Source: an uncultured Ruminococcus sp.
GTDB lineage: Bacteria > Bacillota > Clostridia > Oscillospirales > Ruminococcaceae
DNA: 7,068 nt
NCBI GenBank assembly: GCA_945835085.1
Contig: CAMAIG010000077.1
Location: 1 to 7,068, forward strand
Reading direction: 5' to 3'
Below, piece after piece: positions 6,527 through 7,068 of the stretch; position 1 is the stretch's first letter, and the number at the start of each line of letters is the position of its first letter. The position numbers were made by a program, and so were the translations under genes. A model generated the notes under the pieces. The model was not told the origin of the DNA, ran no database searches, and worked only from the letters and a program-made list of their open reading frames with translations.

Positions 6527-7068
6527 ACAGCGTTGGATCATGAGTCATTGCGTACTGCAAAAATGCGTCCAGATCAAAGGAAGGCTCAGACGTGAATTTT
6601 TTCCCCGATGTTTTCCCCGCGGGAGGCGAATAACTCTTATTGTAATTATTTTTGTTTTTGTAATTTCTTTTATATTCTTCTTTATATTCCCTGACGCCGC
6701 TCTGTCCCGAGGGTGTCCTTTCATTGCTCTGTGTCTGACATTTCTTTGCCGAAGCACTGTCATTTTCCGTAACTGTATCGGCATAGTCGGGGCAAGGCTC
6801 ATCCGCCCATTCCTCCGACTGAAATGCGTCGTAATCTGTAATGGTATATACCGTAAAATGGCTGTAATTCGTGATTTTTATCTCACTTGTCGATGTGAGC
6901 TTGTCAAGTGCCGTGCGTACCTGATGAAGGGAAAGCCCCGTTTCGGCTGAGAGCCTTGCAATGCTTGAAATGACATCGCCACGCTTTATCTTTGTTCCCC
7001 GCCACATCTTGTCCTTGATGTTTGCCGACAGCATGAGATGGGCAAAGAGCTTGAACACCGTGATATCC
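6525..7068 (-). CDS. phage/mobile-element type replication protein with winged helix, 5' end outside window
   Basis: The reading frame is open to the window end, so the start is missing and the GTG at 7058 is not a supported start. The visible part resembles the N-terminal domain of DnaD-like replisome organisers of Bacillota phages and integrative elements: VFKLFAHLMLSANIKDK, then KRGDVISS, then a helix-turn-helix ARLSAETGLSLHQVRTAL and KLTSTSEIKITN, and a beta-wing ending in DYDAFQ. A polar linker follows, with a K/N/Y-rich run (about 6635-6690, very AT-rich). The short C-terminal motif PSFDLDAFLQYAMTH is often seen at the end of such phage proteins. The role would be loading replication proteins at an element's origin. 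The gene faces aspS tail to tail, and its TAA lies at the end of the aspS terminator. Family assignment is from memory of the pattern; a chromosomal orphan is possible. Confidence 0.65.
   Translation of the reverse strand, partial: DITVFKLFAHLMLSANIKDKMWRGTKIKRGDVISSIARLSAETGLSLHQVRTALDKLTSTSEIKITNYSHFTVYTITDYDAFQSEEWADEPCPDYADTVTENDSASAKKCQTQSNERTPSGQSGVREYKEEYKRNYKNKNNYNKSYSPPAGKTSGKKFTSEPSFDLDAFLQYAMTHDPTL

Noticed and set aside
6540..6950. Plus-strand frame opposite the replication-type gene
   Set aside because: Its hydrophobic run is just the complement of the K/N/Y-rich linker; the minus strand shows a coherent winged-helix protein.

Overview
The window looks like a chromosomal segment of a Bacillota/Clostridia bacterium, most likely a Ruminococcus-type member of the Oscillospiraceae. 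This is judged by eye from several signs: purine-rich AGGAGG or AAAGGA ribosome binding sites, sigma-A promoters with near-consensus boxes, a T-box leader in front of a tandem hisS-aspS pair, the Cys-rich clostridial form of HisRS, and an ABC solute-binding lipoprotein with a Ser/Thr-rich linker. No species can be fixed without a search.

Layout. (1) 55-1506: a family 1 extracellular solute-binding lipoprotein with a strong SD and its own intrinsic terminator; no permease or ATPase gene is in view. (2) 1558-1838: an AT-rich gap ending in a good promoter and a leader of about 120 nt with riboswitch-like pairing potential. (3) 1839-3028: a minD-like deviant Walker A ATPase gene followed by mgsA (methylglyoxal synthase). 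They are probably co-transcribed and resemble a reduced form of the clostridial min/rodA/mgsA neighbourhood. (4) 3058-3339: a perfect consensus promoter and a complete T-box leader with stem I, antiterminator and terminator. (5) 3358-6447: hisS and aspS, separated by 24 nt and ending in a UUCG-loop terminator. (6) 6525-7068: on the minus strand, the 3' part of a phage/mobile-element type replication protein (winged helix plus polar linker), cut off by the window end.

How the parts work together. The T-box should tune HisRS and AspRS production to uncharged tRNA. Its specifier region carries overlapping GAC (Asp) and CAC (His) codons, and the antiterminator bulge TGGC predicts pairing with a tRNA whose discriminator base is G, which fits tRNA-Asp rather than tRNA-His. 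MinD and MgsA sit together for reasons unrelated to the synthetases. The minus-strand gene marks a possible edge between core chromosome and an integrated element.

Nothing here is clearly a new multi-gene system. The best leads are the dual-codon T-box, the structured minD leader, and the MinD-like protein that lacks a membrane-targeting tail and Min partners.
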